Shown in pieces: positions 6,490 to 15,213 of a DNA stretch of 15,462 nucleotides (the stretch's first letter is position 1; each line of letters starts with the position of its first letter). This stretch comes from Desulfobacteraceae bacterium. Its GTDB lineage: Bacteria; Desulfobacterota; Desulfobulbia; Desulfobulbales; Desulfobulbaceae. A program made the translations under genes and the position numbers. Location: positions 1-15,462 of the forward strand of contig JALHJD010000037.1 of assembly GCA_022837185.1 (NCBI GenBank). Reading direction: 5' to 3'. Below the pieces are notes generated by a model, which saw only the letters and a list, made by a program, of their open reading frames with translations, was not told where the DNA came from and did not search any database.

Positions 6490-8193
6490 TTAAAAATAGA
6501 TGTCAAAGGTCAGGTACACCTGGCTCATGTCGTCCAGCGCCGGGAAGAACTGGGCGTTGAGCGGATCGCCGGCCAGATCGTCCACATCGATGGGCGCTCC
6601 CAGCCAGGAGCCGGAACCGCTATAATTATACTTGTAGTACTGGTAGCCCAGCCGCATGAAGGTCTTGGCGTACCTGGAGATGGCCTCGCCGGTCGGCAGA
6701 TCGTAAATCATGTAGACCTCGCCGACGTGGCCGCGGGTGGCCAGCTTGGCGTTGTAGAGGTCGTCATGGCCGGGGGTCATGGAGATCCAGTACTGGGAGC
6801 CGTAGTTGTATTCGAGGCCGACCTTCAGGCGCAGGTCGTCGATGTCATACCGGACGCCGGCATAAACGGCGTAACCGTCCTCGCTATCGAGGGGGCTCCA
6901 CCAGTTGCCGAGCAGGCTGTTGCCCAGTTCGTCGTAGCCCTCGGGATCGGTGCGGCTCCAGCCGCCGGCGACAAACCAGTTGAGGTCGGCGATTTTGTCC
7001 ATGTAGATAAGGCTGGTATGGTAGATATTCCCGAGATTGGCTTTGTCGAGGATGCCGTTGCCGGGCACCAGGCCGGCCATTTCCAGCGGATTGGGGAAGG
7101 TGACACCGTCCGGCGTATTGATGATGTTGAAGGCCTCGAAAGCCTGCAGGTTCAGGAACCGGTGGCCGCTCTGCATGATATCCCAGTCGATGCCGGCAAA
7201 ATCCATGTCGTTGAGCTGGTTGGTGCTCAGGCCGTCCTCGAAACCGCGGCCGTAGCAGAAGCGCAGCCTGCCGACACCGAAGTCCTCGTTGCCCCATTCA
7301 TAACCGTAGCCGAGGGTGGCGCCGTCAAAGGGATAATCCATGAAGGCGATGGGGGTGCCCATCCGCTCGTCGTTCCCCATCCTGAGATGGGCAGGGGGAC
7401 CGTCGGTGGTCGGCCGCCGGCCGGCGGACAGCCAGATGGGCAGGCCGCCGATGTTGGTCCAGTTGAAGTAGGCCCGGTCGACCCTCAGCGCGTTGTCATC
7501 AGGCTGACGGGTGGAATTGCCGTCCATCTGAAAGCCGTCCAAGGTAAAGGGACTGCCGAAGGGCGCCGCCGGGTTGGACTGCATGCCCCAGGCCTTGTAC
7601 ATGGCAAGACGGCCCTTGAAGGTGACGTTTTCCGTGGCCTGGACTTCCATGTTGAGGCGCAGGCGGTTGGTCATCATGGTGTCGTTGTCGACATCCTGGG
7701 ACGGGATTGGAGTGAGTCCCATCATCTGGAAGAGAGCGGCCCGCTGCTGCGGGGTGTACATCTGGAAACCCTGGACGGCCGCCCTGATCATATCGTAGCT
7801 GTAGGGTCCGGGTGCGCCGAAACCGGTCGGCGGCGGAGAGGCGAGGGCCATGCCGAATCCCTGCGTAACCTGGCCGACCGAAAACTGGTCGGCGGTCGAA
7901 GAGGTCATGTAGTCCAGACGGGCGCGAAAGTCGCCGTACCATTTGAATCGGGCCGCAAGATCCCAGGCTTCCGATTTTTCCGCCAGCTGTTCATCCATGT
8001 CTTCGACCTGGCTGCCCACCTGGGCGAGATCTTCATTCTGCTTGGCAAGCTGGGCCTTGAGTTCGTCCAACTGGCGCGACAGCTCCTCGATCCTCTGGTC
8101 CAGGTCCGTCGGAGTTTTGCCCGCGCTTGCGGCAGCCACGCCCGGCAAGACGATCAGACCCGCCAGCGCAAGCATTGAAATTTTCTTTTTCAT
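6490..8193 (-). CDS. Outer-membrane beta-barrel (porin-like) protein, DUF3373 family
   Basis: The 567-residue product has a clear signal peptide (MKKKISMLALAGLIVLPG, probable cleavage after Ala24 in AAASA), then a coiled-coil stretch at about 29-75 rich in Leu, Glu and Gln. A long region of alternating hydrophobic residues typical of an outer-membrane barrel follows, and the last residue is Phe, the usual signal for barrel assembly. Segments such as RVDRAYFNW, SAGRRPTTDG and CYGRGFEDG match my memory of DUF3373 proteins from Geobacter and relatives. The N-terminal coiled coil may trimerise or contact peptidoglycan. The start is ATG at 8193, set by GGAGG (8201-8205) with 7-nt spacing and by the signal peptide; the open frame upstream to 8409 is not coding. 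It is a single-gene unit with its own terminator. The transported substrate is unknown. Confidence 0.8.
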   Translation of the reverse strand: MKKKISMLALAGLIVLPGVAAASAGKTPTDLDQRIEELSRQLDELKAQLAKQNEDLAQVGSQVEDMDEQLAEKSEAWDLAARFKWYGDFRARLDYMTSSTADQFSVGQVTQGFGMALASPPPTGFGAPGPYSYDMIRAAVQGFQMYTPQQRAALFQMMGLTPIPSQDVDNDTMMTNRLRLNMEVQATENVTFKGRLAMYKAWGMQSNPAAPFGSPFTLDGFQMDGNSTRQPDDNALRVDRAYFNWTNIGGLPIWLSAGRRPTTDGPPAHLRMGNDERMGTPIAFMDYPFDGATLGYGYEWGNEDFGVGRLRFCYGRGFEDGLSTNQLNDMDFAGIDWDIMQSGHRFLNLQAFEAFNIINTPDGVTFPNPLEMAGLVPGNGILDKANLGNIYHTSLIYMDKIADLNWFVAGGWSRTDPEGYDELGNSLLGNWWSPLDSEDGYAVYAGVRYDIDDLRLKVGLEYNYGSQYWISMTPGHDDLYNAKLATRGHVGEVYMIYDLPTGEAISRYAKTFMRLGYQYYKYNYSGSGSWLGAPIDVDDLAGDPLNAQFFPALDDMSQVYLTFDIYF

Positions 8194-8311
8194 TTCTCTT
8201 CCTCCTCTTTTTTCAGGGATTTCCTGCCAGGTTCCGTGCCCTTTCCCGTCTGAAAGTTTTTTGACAGAAAAGACAAGGAGCCACAGGAAAATAATGGCAC
8301 GATTTGTATAA

Positions 8312-8340
8312 CCTCTATCGTATTTTTTGGGGGATGTCAA
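8312..8340 (-). promoter_or_regulatory. Weak candidate promoter of the porin-like gene
   Basis: The minus strand has a perfect TTGACA (8340-8335) followed after 17 nt by TAGAGG (8317-8312, three of six matches). It lies about 120 nt before the start codon. The -10 box is poor, so the true promoter may use a different -10 or another sigma factor. Confidence 0.25.
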
Positions 8341-8454
8341 TAAATCAGGGCAATTTGGTAAAAAAAATTGTACCGGAGGGGAAAAAAGATCTGTCCGGCC
8401 GTAAACCACGGGGGGAGGCTAAAGAGGGGAGGTTGGGCGGCAAGTGGAAATGAG

Positions 8455-8488
8455 TTTTCCATGCCGCCCGACCGGGCGGCATGGAGAA
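8455..8488 (-). terminator. Stem-loop after clpA (possible terminator without a clean U-tract)
   Basis: CCATGCCGCCC (8459-8469) pairs with GGGCGGCATGG (8474-8484) around a 4-nt loop, and the stem extends by a few weaker pairs to 8455/8488. It lies about 30 nt past the clpA stop codon. Neither strand has a proper T-run right after the stem, so it may protect the mRNA 3' end or act with Rho. Confidence 0.45.
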
Positions 8489-8519
8489 AGCTTAAAAAAA
8501 TTGTACTGACGACTGGTGA

Positions 8520-10802
8520 TCAGTGCACCGCTTCCTTGGCGGGAAAGGTAAAGGTCATCCGGCCGTGCCGGTTGCCGACCCTGACCGCGCCGCCCCGGCT
8601 CAGGCTGCCGAAGAGGATTTCGTCGGTCAACCGGTCGCCGATCTCCTTCATGATCAATCGCCGCAGCGGCCGGGCACCGTAAGCAGGGTTGTACCCTTCG
8701 GACGCCAGATAGCGGCGGGCCGCCGGAGTGATGGAAATGGTGACCTTCTTGTCGGCCAGTTGATCCTGCAGCTCCCTGACCATCTTGTCCACCACCAGTT
8801 CCACAATATCGATTTCCAGAGGCCGGAAGGAAATAATGGCGTCAAGACGGTTCCTGAACTCAGGGGAGAACATATTCTTAATGGCCTTCTGGTCCTTGCC
8901 GGAAGCGTCGCCGAAAAAGCCGATGGCGCTTTCGCTCATCTCACGGGCCCCGGCATTGGTGGTCATGATCAAAATGACATTGCGGAAGTCGGCCCGGCGG
9001 CCGGCGTTGTCCGTCAGGGTCGAATGATCCATGACCTGCAGCAGGATGGAAAAGACATCGGGATGCGCTTTTTCTATTTCATCGAGCAGCAGAACCGAGT
9101 AGGGGTGCTTGCGGATTGCGTCGGTAAGCAGACCGCCCTGGTCGAACCCGATATAGCCCGGCGGGGCGCCGATCAGCCTGGCCACGGCATGCTTTTCCAT
9201 GTATTCGCTCATGTCGAACCGTTCAAAATTAACGCCCAGGAGGGCGGCCAGCTGGCGGGCGACCTCGGTCTTGCCGACGCCCGTGGGGCCGGCAAAGAGG
9301 AAAGAACCCGTCGGAGATTGGGGATTGCCCAGGCCGGCCCGTGAACGCTTGATTGATTGGACGATGGTTTCGATGGCCTCGTCCTGTCCGAAAATGACCC
9401 CCTTGAGATCCTCGTCGAGCCGGAGCAGCGCCGAATGGTCGGCCACCGACTTGCTGGTCACCGGCACCCTGGCGATCCGTGAGACCACCTGTTCAACGTC
9501 CCTTACGGTGACGGTGCTGCCCGTTTTGCCGGCCAGCCGGAAAGAAGCGCCGACTTCGTCCATCACGTCGATGGCCTTGTCCGGCAGGAACCGGTCGTTG
9601 ATATAGCGCTCGGCCAGTTCGGCGGTGGAACGGAGAGCGGTTTTTGAATAGCGGATATTGTGATGCTCTTCGTACCGGGACTTCAAGCCGTTCAGGATCT
9701 TGCAGGTGTCCTCAACCGAAGGCTCCTCGATGTCGATTTTCTGGAAACGGCGGGACAAGGCCCGGTCTTTCTCAATGTGGTTCTTATACTCCTCGTAGGT
9801 GGTCGAACCAATGCAGCGGATCGTTCCGGCCTGCAGGGCAGGCTTGAGCAGGTTGGAGGCGTCCATGGAGCCGCCGCTGGTCGCGCCGGCGCCGACGATT
9901 GTGTGCATCTCGTCGATGAACAGGATGGCGTGCTCCATCTTTTCTATGGCCCCGATGACCGCCTTGATCCTTTTTTCAAAATCACCCCGGTACTTGGTGC
10001 CGGCCACCAGGGTGCCCATGTCCAGCATGTAGATTTCCGCGTCCCGCAGCAGGTCCGGCACCAGTTTTTTCGGATCCGGTTTTTCTTCCCGCCGTTCGAG
10101 CATGTCTTCGTAAATCCGCAGGGCGAGACCTTCGGCCATCGCCGTCTTGCCTACGCCCGGTTCGCCGACCAGCAGGGGATTGTTCTTGCGGCGGCGGCAC
10201 AGGACCTGCATCATCCGGCGCAGCTCGTTCTCGCGGCCGATAAGGGGATCAATTTTTCCTTCGGCGGCCCGCTCGGAAAAGTTGACGGTGTACTTTTCAA
10301 GGGGGTCGGCGACGGCCGGGTCCTTTTTTTTCTCGGGCAGGGCATCGGCCTTGCGCAGCGGCTCCCTCTGCAGGGTTTCCGGCATGGCATGGGATATGTA
10401 CTCGACCACGTCAAGCCGGCCGATCCCTTCGCTGCCGAGAAAATACACGGCATGGGAGTCGGGTTCGGAAAAGATGGATACCAGAACGTCGCCGGTGTCC
10501 ACCTCTTTTTTGCCGCAGCTCTGCACATGGTTCACCGCCCGCTGGAGCACGCGATTGAAGGCGACCGTCTGAGCCGGTTCCCCCGTGGCGCTTTTCATGA
10601 TGGGAAGACCGCCGGCGAAAAAGCGTTCGAGCCGTTTTTTCAGGTTTTCTTCATTGCCGCCGCAATTGGTGATGACATGCCGCGCCAGGTCGTCATGCAG
10701 CAGACCGTACAGCATGTGTTCAACGGTGACATATTCATGCCTGTAGGCTTTGGCCTCCTTGATGGCCTTAATCAAAGCTAATTCAAGTTCTCTGCTCAGC
10801 AT
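8520..10802 (-). CDS. clpA: ATP-dependent Clp protease ATP-binding subunit ClpA
   Basis: ClpA is a double-AAA+ unfoldase that forms a hexamer, unfolds substrates and feeds them into ClpP. The 760 residues match the E. coli length. In order: N-terminal Clp repeat domain (1-145), first AAA+ module with Walker A GEPGVGKT (213-220) and Walker B ILFIDE (293-298), second module with Walker A GPTGVGKT (505-512) and Walker B VLLLDE (570-575), and sensor 2 GARPLRR (709-715). The ClpP-docking loop reads IGF (627-629) where E. coli ClpA has IGL, a conservative variant. There is no ClpB-type middle domain, which supports ClpA. The ATG at 10802 has only a weak GGAA ribosome site. It lies 35 nt after clpS in the same operon, matching the known adaptor partnership. 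clpP is not in the window. Confidence 0.97.
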   Translation of the reverse strand: MLSRELELALIKAIKEAKAYRHEYVTVEHMLYGLLHDDLARHVITNCGGNEENLKKRLERFFAGGLPIMKSATGEPAQTVAFNRVLQRAVNHVQSCGKKEVDTGDVLVSIFSEPDSHAVYFLGSEGIGRLDVVEYISHAMPETLQREPLRKADALPEKKKDPAVADPLEKYTVNFSERAAEGKIDPLIGRENELRRMMQVLCRRRKNNPLLVGEPGVGKTAMAEGLALRIYEDMLERREEKPDPKKLVPDLLRDAEIYMLDMGTLVAGTKYRGDFEKRIKAVIGAIEKMEHAILFIDEMHTIVGAGATSGGSMDASNLLKPALQAGTIRCIGSTTYEEYKNHIEKDRALSRRFQKIDIEEPSVEDTCKILNGLKSRYEEHHNIRYSKTALRSTAELAERYINDRFLPDKAIDVMDEVGASFRLAGKTGSTVTVRDVEQVVSRIARVPVTSKSVADHSALLRLDEDLKGVIFGQDEAIETIVQSIKRSRAGLGNPQSPTGSFLFAGPTGVGKTEVARQLAALLGVNFERFDMSEYMEKHAVARLIGAPPGYIGFDQGGLLTDAIRKHPYSVLLLDEIEKAHPDVFSILLQVMDHSTLTDNAGRRADFRNVILIMTTNAGAREMSESAIGFFGDASGKDQKAIKNMFSPEFRNRLDAIISFRPLEIDIVELVVDKMVRELQDQLADKKVTISITPAARRYLASEGYNPAYGARPLRRLIMKEIGDRLTDEILFGSLSRGGAVRVGNRHGRMTFTFPAKEAVH

Positions 10803-10837
10803 ATTTTTCTATTCCGGTAAAATATATAGTCAATTGG

Positions 10838-11155
10838 TTACGTTTCCAGTTTTTCCAGCGAACATCTCAGCGGGAATTGCTGCTTCCTGGCCAGGCCGTG
10901 CACAACGGCGATTTTCGTTTCCCCGATTTCCCGGGTGTAGACCCCGGCGATGCCCAGGCCCTGGTGATGGACATTGAGCATGATCCGGATGGCTTCCCCT
11001 TTATCTTTCTTAAAGACGGTCTCCAGGATCATGACAACAAAGTCCATGGTCGTATAGTCATCATTGTGCAGCAGGACCTTGTACAGGGGAGGCTCCTTGA
11101 GCTCCTCCTTGTCCCTGATGAATGTTTTTTCCTTTACTGATGTCTTGTTCCCCAT
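10838..11155 (-). CDS. clpS: ClpS adaptor (N-end rule)
   Basis: ClpS binds proteins with a bulky hydrophobic N-terminal residue (Leu, Phe, Tyr, Trp) and delivers them to ClpA. The 105 residues from the ATG at 11155 match the usual size. The N-degron pocket residues are visible in LLHNDDYTTMDF (28-39), with Asn31-Asp32-Asp33 and the gatekeeper-type Met37, and His63/His64 in NVHHQGLGIAGVYT (61-74). The C-terminal core is complete. The frame is open to another ATG at 11188 (116 residues). Neither start has a clear Shine-Dalgarno site; the downstream one fits the family length. It lies between holA and clpA on the same strand. Confidence 0.95.
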   Translation of the reverse strand: MGNKTSVKEKTFIRDKEELKEPPLYKVLLHNDDYTTMDFVVMILETVFKKDKGEAIRIMLNVHHQGLGIAGVYTREIGETKIAVVHGLARKQQFPLRCSLEKLET

Positions 11156-11199
11156 GTTCGATAGAGAATTAGTCAGTACAATTTTCATGCGTCATACAT

Positions 11200-11227
11200 A
11201 CTTTAATGCTCAGTGAATATTTTGCAA
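11200..11227 (-). promoter_or_regulatory. Weak candidate internal promoter for clpS-clpA
   Basis: On the minus strand TTGCAA (11227-11222), a 16-nt spacer and TAAAGT (11205-11200) overlap the last codons and stop of holA. Both boxes match about four of six consensus bases. It could let clpS-clpA be expressed apart from the upstream genes. Confidence 0.2.
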
Positions 11228-12601
11228 GATGACATTGTCAGCCGGAGCAAGCATCGAAATGATGAGGTGCTGCACGATGGTCCGCGGTTCGATCCGGGAC
11301 CCCTTGATCAGCATGTCCGCCCGCAGTATCAGCTCCAGCCATTTCTTCAACGAGGCCGATGAGCACCCGGCCGCGGTCTTGAATTGAACGTAGAGGGCAT
11401 AGGGATGGGCGGCCAGCTCCTGCTTCCATTGCTCCCTGCGCTTCAGGGCGGGGAGCACCTCCCGCTGGAACGCCGCCGGCGGCAGGGTCGGACTGTATCC
11501 GTACTCCGGTTGTTCCTGCAGGGCCTTGAACAGCAGGAGGTTTCTGGTAAAGTTCTTCAGGGTGGCAATGACCGCCAGGGGATGGATACCGTTTTCGTCC
11601 AGGCGGGAGGCAATGAGCAATGACCGTTCCAGTTCTTTCCTGCCCAGGGCGTCGGTCAGCTCGAACAGGGCTTCCTGTCTTGTCCGGCCGACAATGGCGT
11701 TGAGGTCGGCCGTCTCGATCCGGGAGCGGGAACCGACATACAGGGCAAGCTTTTCACTTTCCCTGACAACGGCCACGGGATGAAAACCGACACGTTCACA
11801 GAGCAGTTCGGCGGCTTCCCTGGATATGGTCTTGTCGAATTCCTGCAATGTCTTCTGGAGGAGGCCGAGCAGCACCTGTTTTTGCGCCGCCTGGGCCCGG
11901 CTGCCGCTGCCGGCCTCGACGCCGAGATCCAGGACCACATATTTCTCCGCCAGGTACTTGTACAGCCGCTTCCGCCTGTCGACATCCTCGGCGGTCAGGA
12001 CAAGAATATTCCGGCCGGGCAGACCGTTGGCGAGGTTTTTTTCCAGCAGGGCCGCCGGGTCGTCGCCAGCGGGGGTCTGCCGGTGCTGCTCCCGGCCGCG
12101 GGGTTCGGCGGGCAGCGCGGCCATCCAGGCCAGATCGACTTGCGGCCTGGCGAAACCGAACACCTTTTTCCAGCGGGCCGGAGAGAAGGAGGCGGGATCG
12201 TTCTCCGAATCGTCCGGGTCAAGCCCGGCGGCCTCCAGCATGTTTCTCAGGTGCCGGGCCGCCCGGGCCGGGTCATTGTTCTTCCATGCCTTGTCGGTTT
12301 TTTTCCACAGGGATTCGGCGACCTGGATGGAGTGGAAAAGCCGGGTATCGGTCACCCGGTAAATCTGCCGGCCGGGAAAAAGGCTGTAGCTGGACAGTTT
12401 CTGCAGGGTCTCGGTGAATTTTTCCCGCTCTCCGTCAACTCCGTGAAGGGTGCCGCCCTGCTCCAGCAGGGCCTGGCATATCCTCCCCGCCGCCTGACGG
12501 CAGAGAAACCGTTCCCCGATCAGCAGGTACACCTGCGAGACCTTGTCCTTCCGGATGGAATCCAGAATCCTGTCCTCCTGGTCCGCCGTATAGACCGTCA
12601 T
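11210..12601 (-). CDS. holA: DNA polymerase III subunit delta
   Basis: HolA is the clamp-loader subunit that opens the sliding clamp during DNA replication. The 463-residue product has the N-terminal DEDRIL/VYLLIGERFL region (8-34), the middle AAA+-like part with ISREAAELLCERVGFH (259-274), RTRQEALFELTDALGRKE (306-323) and LAVIATLKNFTRNLLLFKAL (342-361), and a C-terminal helical collar domain. The family is usually about 330-345 residues. The extra length lies mainly at about 95-195, a hydrophilic stretch rich in charged residues, proline and alanine that looks like a flexible insertion. The start ATG at 12601 is 9 nt after the stop of the upstream secreted-protein gene, so cotranscription is likely. 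The Shine-Dalgarno site is not ideal. HolA is poorly conserved, but these segments support the call. Confidence 0.87.
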   Translation of the reverse strand: MTVYTADQEDRILDSIRKDKVSQVYLLIGERFLCRQAAGRICQALLEQGGTLHGVDGEREKFTETLQKLSSYSLFPGRQIYRVTDTRLFHSIQVAESLWKKTDKAWKNNDPARAARHLRNMLEAAGLDPDDSENDPASFSPARWKKVFGFARPQVDLAWMAALPAEPRGREQHRQTPAGDDPAALLEKNLANGLPGRNILVLTAEDVDRRKRLYKYLAEKYVVLDLGVEAGSGSRAQAAQKQVLLGLLQKTLQEFDKTISREAAELLCERVGFHPVAVVRESEKLALYVGSRSRIETADLNAIVGRTRQEALFELTDALGRKELERSLLIASRLDENGIHPLAVIATLKNFTRNLLLFKALQEQPEYGYSPTLPPAAFQREVLPALKRREQWKQELAAHPYALYVQFKTAAGCSSASLKKWLELILRADMLIKGSRIEPRTIVQHLIISMLAPADNVILQNIH

Positions 12602-12610
12602 TGCCTTTCT

Positions 12611-15082
12611 CTATCCCTTTTCCGGCCCGCCGGCGCTGCCCATGACTTCCTCTGCCGCGGTCTTCTGCTCCTCGTCGAGGATTTTGTGCAGAATGGCGGG
12701 CAGGGAGCCCGGCTGCAGGTAGTCGCGGCCATGCCCGCCCTGGAAAATATGGGCGAGTTTCCCTTCCATGTCCTTCCAGGTGATGGCGGTCGAATTCCCG
12801 GCAACGACCTCGAAAAACGATTTATTATAGGGGTCATTGATGACCGCCAGGCCTGTGCCGATGGTTGCCAGGATATCGACGTGTCCCAGAAACATCCGGC
12901 TCAGCCGGGTGTACGCCTTGACCCCGCCGCAGGAGCCGAGGCTCAGAAACCGCTGTTTGGCCCGCAGGTCAATTTCGCTCAACCGGCCGTCCCCCATCAG
13001 CTTCTCCAGCGGATCGGTTATCTGCTCCGAACGCCAGTAGCTGTGTCCCCGCTGGGCAAACATTTCCGCCCCGCTGAGCACAAACCGCTCCATCAGTTTT
13101 TCCTGATTGTGCTCATCACTGAAGACGTACGCGGCGTGACTGATCCGGATTCCGTTGAGAACCCGGTCAAAGGAGACGGCATAATGGTTGGCCCGCATGC
13201 TCCTGAAGAGGGGGGGCAACCCCCTGACCGGGTCGGCCTGGGCGGCTGCGATGAGGTCGGCCGCGCTCTCCCTGACGCTGTCGGACAGGAAGCTGACCGT
13301 GAACTGTTCCGAGAGGGCGAGGCGATAGCCGCCAGCCAGAAGCATCCTGGCATTGGAGAGAAAGGAATCCCGGCCGTCGTCATCGGGATGGAAGACCGAA
13401 AGCGAAGAGAGCCGTCCATCCTCCTTCCACTGGCCGAAGGGCGTGGCAAGGTATCTGGCGAGGTCGACGGTGCCGTGTCGGGCCAGGAGGCGGGTTATGG
13501 CGAATTTGTCCTCAACCGGGAGCAGGTGGGGAAATTCCTCCAGGTAATATTGGAGAATGACTGTTATCAGTCTTGCATAGGCCGTGGTGCCGGCATCGGC
13601 CTGATCGCTCATTCTGGAAATCAGAAATGTCCTGGCCGAAGGTTGGAGGACTTCGAGAAGATGCATGAAAGTGGCCGAAAACAGAATGATCGAATCTTCA
13701 TCCCTGAAGGCCGACTCCGCCACCAGGTCGAGAATCCGCTGCTGTTCGCCGGAGTTGTCGGGAAAGAAGGCGGTCAGTTTGCCTTTCTGGGCCAGGCTGA
13801 CAATGAAGTTCGAAACCAGTTGATTGGCCGGATCGGTCTCGTTAAGGAAGGTGAGGAGGTTGTCGGCAAAGGATGCCTGGACGTGATTTTTCAGCACCGG
13901 CACCAGGATGTTCCTGAACGAGCTGTCATAGAGTTCGCTGCCTTGCGCCAGCAGGGCATAGATGTTGGCCGACGCCAGCCGCCGGGCCGTTTCAACCCTA
14001 TCGGCGGCCGTTGCTTCCTCGAGGACGGCGACCTTGCCGTTTTTGTCCCCCGCCTGATAGAAGCTGCTGCCGAATCGTGACCGTATCTGCGGGGACAGCA
14101 TTTCGAACCGTTCCTGGAGCTGTTTGTCCGATGAATTCAGCAGATCATGGCTGGATATTTCGAAGCCGAATCGATCGGTGACACCGTGGAGGTTGTTTAT
14201 TTTCCAGATTATTTCCTCGCCCCCGGCATAAAATGTCCTGACCAGCAGCTCCTTCTGCCTGTCATTGAAGGTGCGGAACTGCTGCTCCCGGATCTCCAGG
14301 GGAGTAGCGAAATAGGCCGTGAGCCAGAACCAGGCTTCCCGGGGAATCATTTCGCCGGCCAGGAAAAGGGTACGGGCGTTCCAGGCGTTGTCCTGCTCGA
14401 GCTGCCGGATAAGGGGCAGGGCGTCGCCGATCATTTCCACCGTCATCCCCGGAACGCGGGCAAACGCTTCCGCGGCCCGGGCCTGCTGCACGGTCAGCCG
14501 GGCGATGACCTCGATGCCGTTCAACGCGTCCCCGGCCCCGATTCCCTCGACGGCGAGCAGACCCTGGACCGCGCGATTTTGGGAGTCGTCCAACCGGATG
14601 AGGAGCGGGATCGTGGTCAGCGCGTGCATCGGGCTGATCCGGGGGAGGAGGCAGTATTGCCGGAATGATTTGCCGGCCTCATAGGTCAGGGATTGAATTT
14701 GCGGAAGGGCGGCCATGGCCAGGTCGATGTCGATGCCGCCGATCTCGCTCCAGGCTTCAAAACACAGGACCTGCTCGTAGGACAACCCGAGGGAGGTCAG
14801 GGCGGACCAGGCCTCCCGGCTTTTGTCGAAATCGATGCCCTCCATGAGGCACATGCGGCGGAACACCCGCTGGGCATTATAATCCAGGCCGAGAATGACT
14901 TCGGCGCCGAAGTCGATTTGCTGCCGGGTAAGGCCGGGGACGTTCCGGTACAGTTCGAAGGTTCGCTGCCAGCTCGCATCATACTGACCGCTGCGGGAAG
15001 CCTCGCCGGAAACGGTCCAGATCAGGGCCAGAACAAAGGCGGCTGCTGTTGCTGCGGCTCGTCGCCGTAGTGAGGTGATCAT
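12611..15082 (-). CDS. Large exported protein of unknown function: helical repeats plus putative clan CD-like cysteine peptidase domain
   Basis: I do not recognise a named family over the full length. From the ATG at 15082 the protein has 823 residues. A signal peptide is clear (1-28: Arg6-Arg7-Arg8, a hydrophobic core, cleavage probably after GEA), so it is exported. Residues 51-276 form seven tandem units of 32 residues (one of 34), each likely two helices. Residues 277-555 are mainly helical with no motif I know. The C-terminal part (557-783) contains VFHPDDDGRDSF, then RGHSYW with His680, then SLGSCGG with Cys718 and IGTGLAVINDPYN. This resembles the His/Cys dyad layout of caspase- or gingipain-like peptidases; the activity is inference. 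The frame is also open to a GTG at 15133 (840 residues), which would make the N-terminus awkward for export; neither start has a visible ribosome site. It is the first gene of the holA-clpS-clpA run. Confidence 0.8.
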   Translation of the reverse strand: MITSLRRRAAATAAAFVLALIWTVSGEASRSGQYDASWQRTFELYRNVPGLTRQQIDFGAEVILGLDYNAQRVFRRMCLMEGIDFDKSREAWSALTSLGLSYEQVLCFEAWSEIGGIDIDLAMAALPQIQSLTYEAGKSFRQYCLLPRISPMHALTTIPLLIRLDDSQNRAVQGLLAVEGIGAGDALNGIEVIARLTVQQARAAEAFARVPGMTVEMIGDALPLIRQLEQDNAWNARTLFLAGEMIPREAWFWLTAYFATPLEIREQQFRTFNDRQKELLVRTFYAGGEEIIWKINNLHGVTDRFGFEISSHDLLNSSDKQLQERFEMLSPQIRSRFGSSFYQAGDKNGKVAVLEEATAADRVETARRLASANIYALLAQGSELYDSSFRNILVPVLKNHVQASFADNLLTFLNETDPANQLVSNFIVSLAQKGKLTAFFPDNSGEQQRILDLVAESAFRDEDSIILFSATFMHLLEVLQPSARTFLISRMSDQADAGTTAYARLITVILQYYLEEFPHLLPVEDKFAITRLLARHGTVDLARYLATPFGQWKEDGRLSSLSVFHPDDDGRDSFLSNARMLLAGGYRLALSEQFTVSFLSDSVRESAADLIAAAQADPVRGLPPLFRSMRANHYAVSFDRVLNGIRISHAAYVFSDEHNQEKLMERFVLSGAEMFAQRGHSYWRSEQITDPLEKLMGDGRLSEIDLRAKQRFLSLGSCGGVKAYTRLSRMFLGHVDILATIGTGLAVINDPYNKSFFEVVAGNSTAITWKDMEGKLAHIFQGGHGRDYLQPGSLPAILHKILDEEQKTAAEEVMGSAGGPEKG

Positions 15083-15169
15083 GGCAATGACGGCAAGGAT
15101 TTTTCTTGTTGATCCCGGGAAAAGGTTGTTCACGGTTCAGGAGGGATATTGTTCCGCTTTCCGACCGGT

Positions 15170-15198
15170 ATTTTATTCTATTCCCGCCGTGATTGCAC
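15170..15198 (-). promoter_or_regulatory. Candidate promoter of the exported-protein operon
   Basis: On the minus strand TAAAAT (15175-15170, five of six -10 matches) lies 17 nt after GTGCAA (15198-15193, only three of six -35 matches). Transcription would begin near 15163, upstream of both possible start codons of the exported protein. Confidence 0.3.
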
Positions 15199-15213
15199 TT
15201 ATATTACGACGAT

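Larger units (their letters stand above)
8194..8519. other. Intergenic region between clpA and the porin-like gene
   Basis: This 326-nt stretch contains the porin ribosome site, its weak promoter candidate and the hairpin at 8455-8488. The middle part is A/T-rich compared with its surroundings. I see no gene, tRNA or small-RNA signature in it. Confidence 0.6.

Noticed and set aside
6727..8178. 483-codon open frame on the plus strand
   Set aside because: It is antisense to the porin-like gene, which has a signal peptide, a strong ribosome site and a terminator.
8295..8310. TGGCAC as a sigma-54 -24 box on the plus strand
   Set aside because: No TTGC-type -12 element at the required spacing, and no plus-strand gene follows.
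8194..8409. 72-codon upstream extension of the porin-like gene
   Set aside because: The GGAGG site and signal peptide at 8193 define the start; the extension would bury the signal peptide.
9660..10781. 373-codon open frame on the plus strand
   Set aside because: It is antisense to clpA, whose motifs are complete.
11780..14080. 766-codon open frame on the plus strand
   Set aside because: It runs antisense across holA and the exported-protein gene; the product is low-complexity and the minus-strand signals are convincing.
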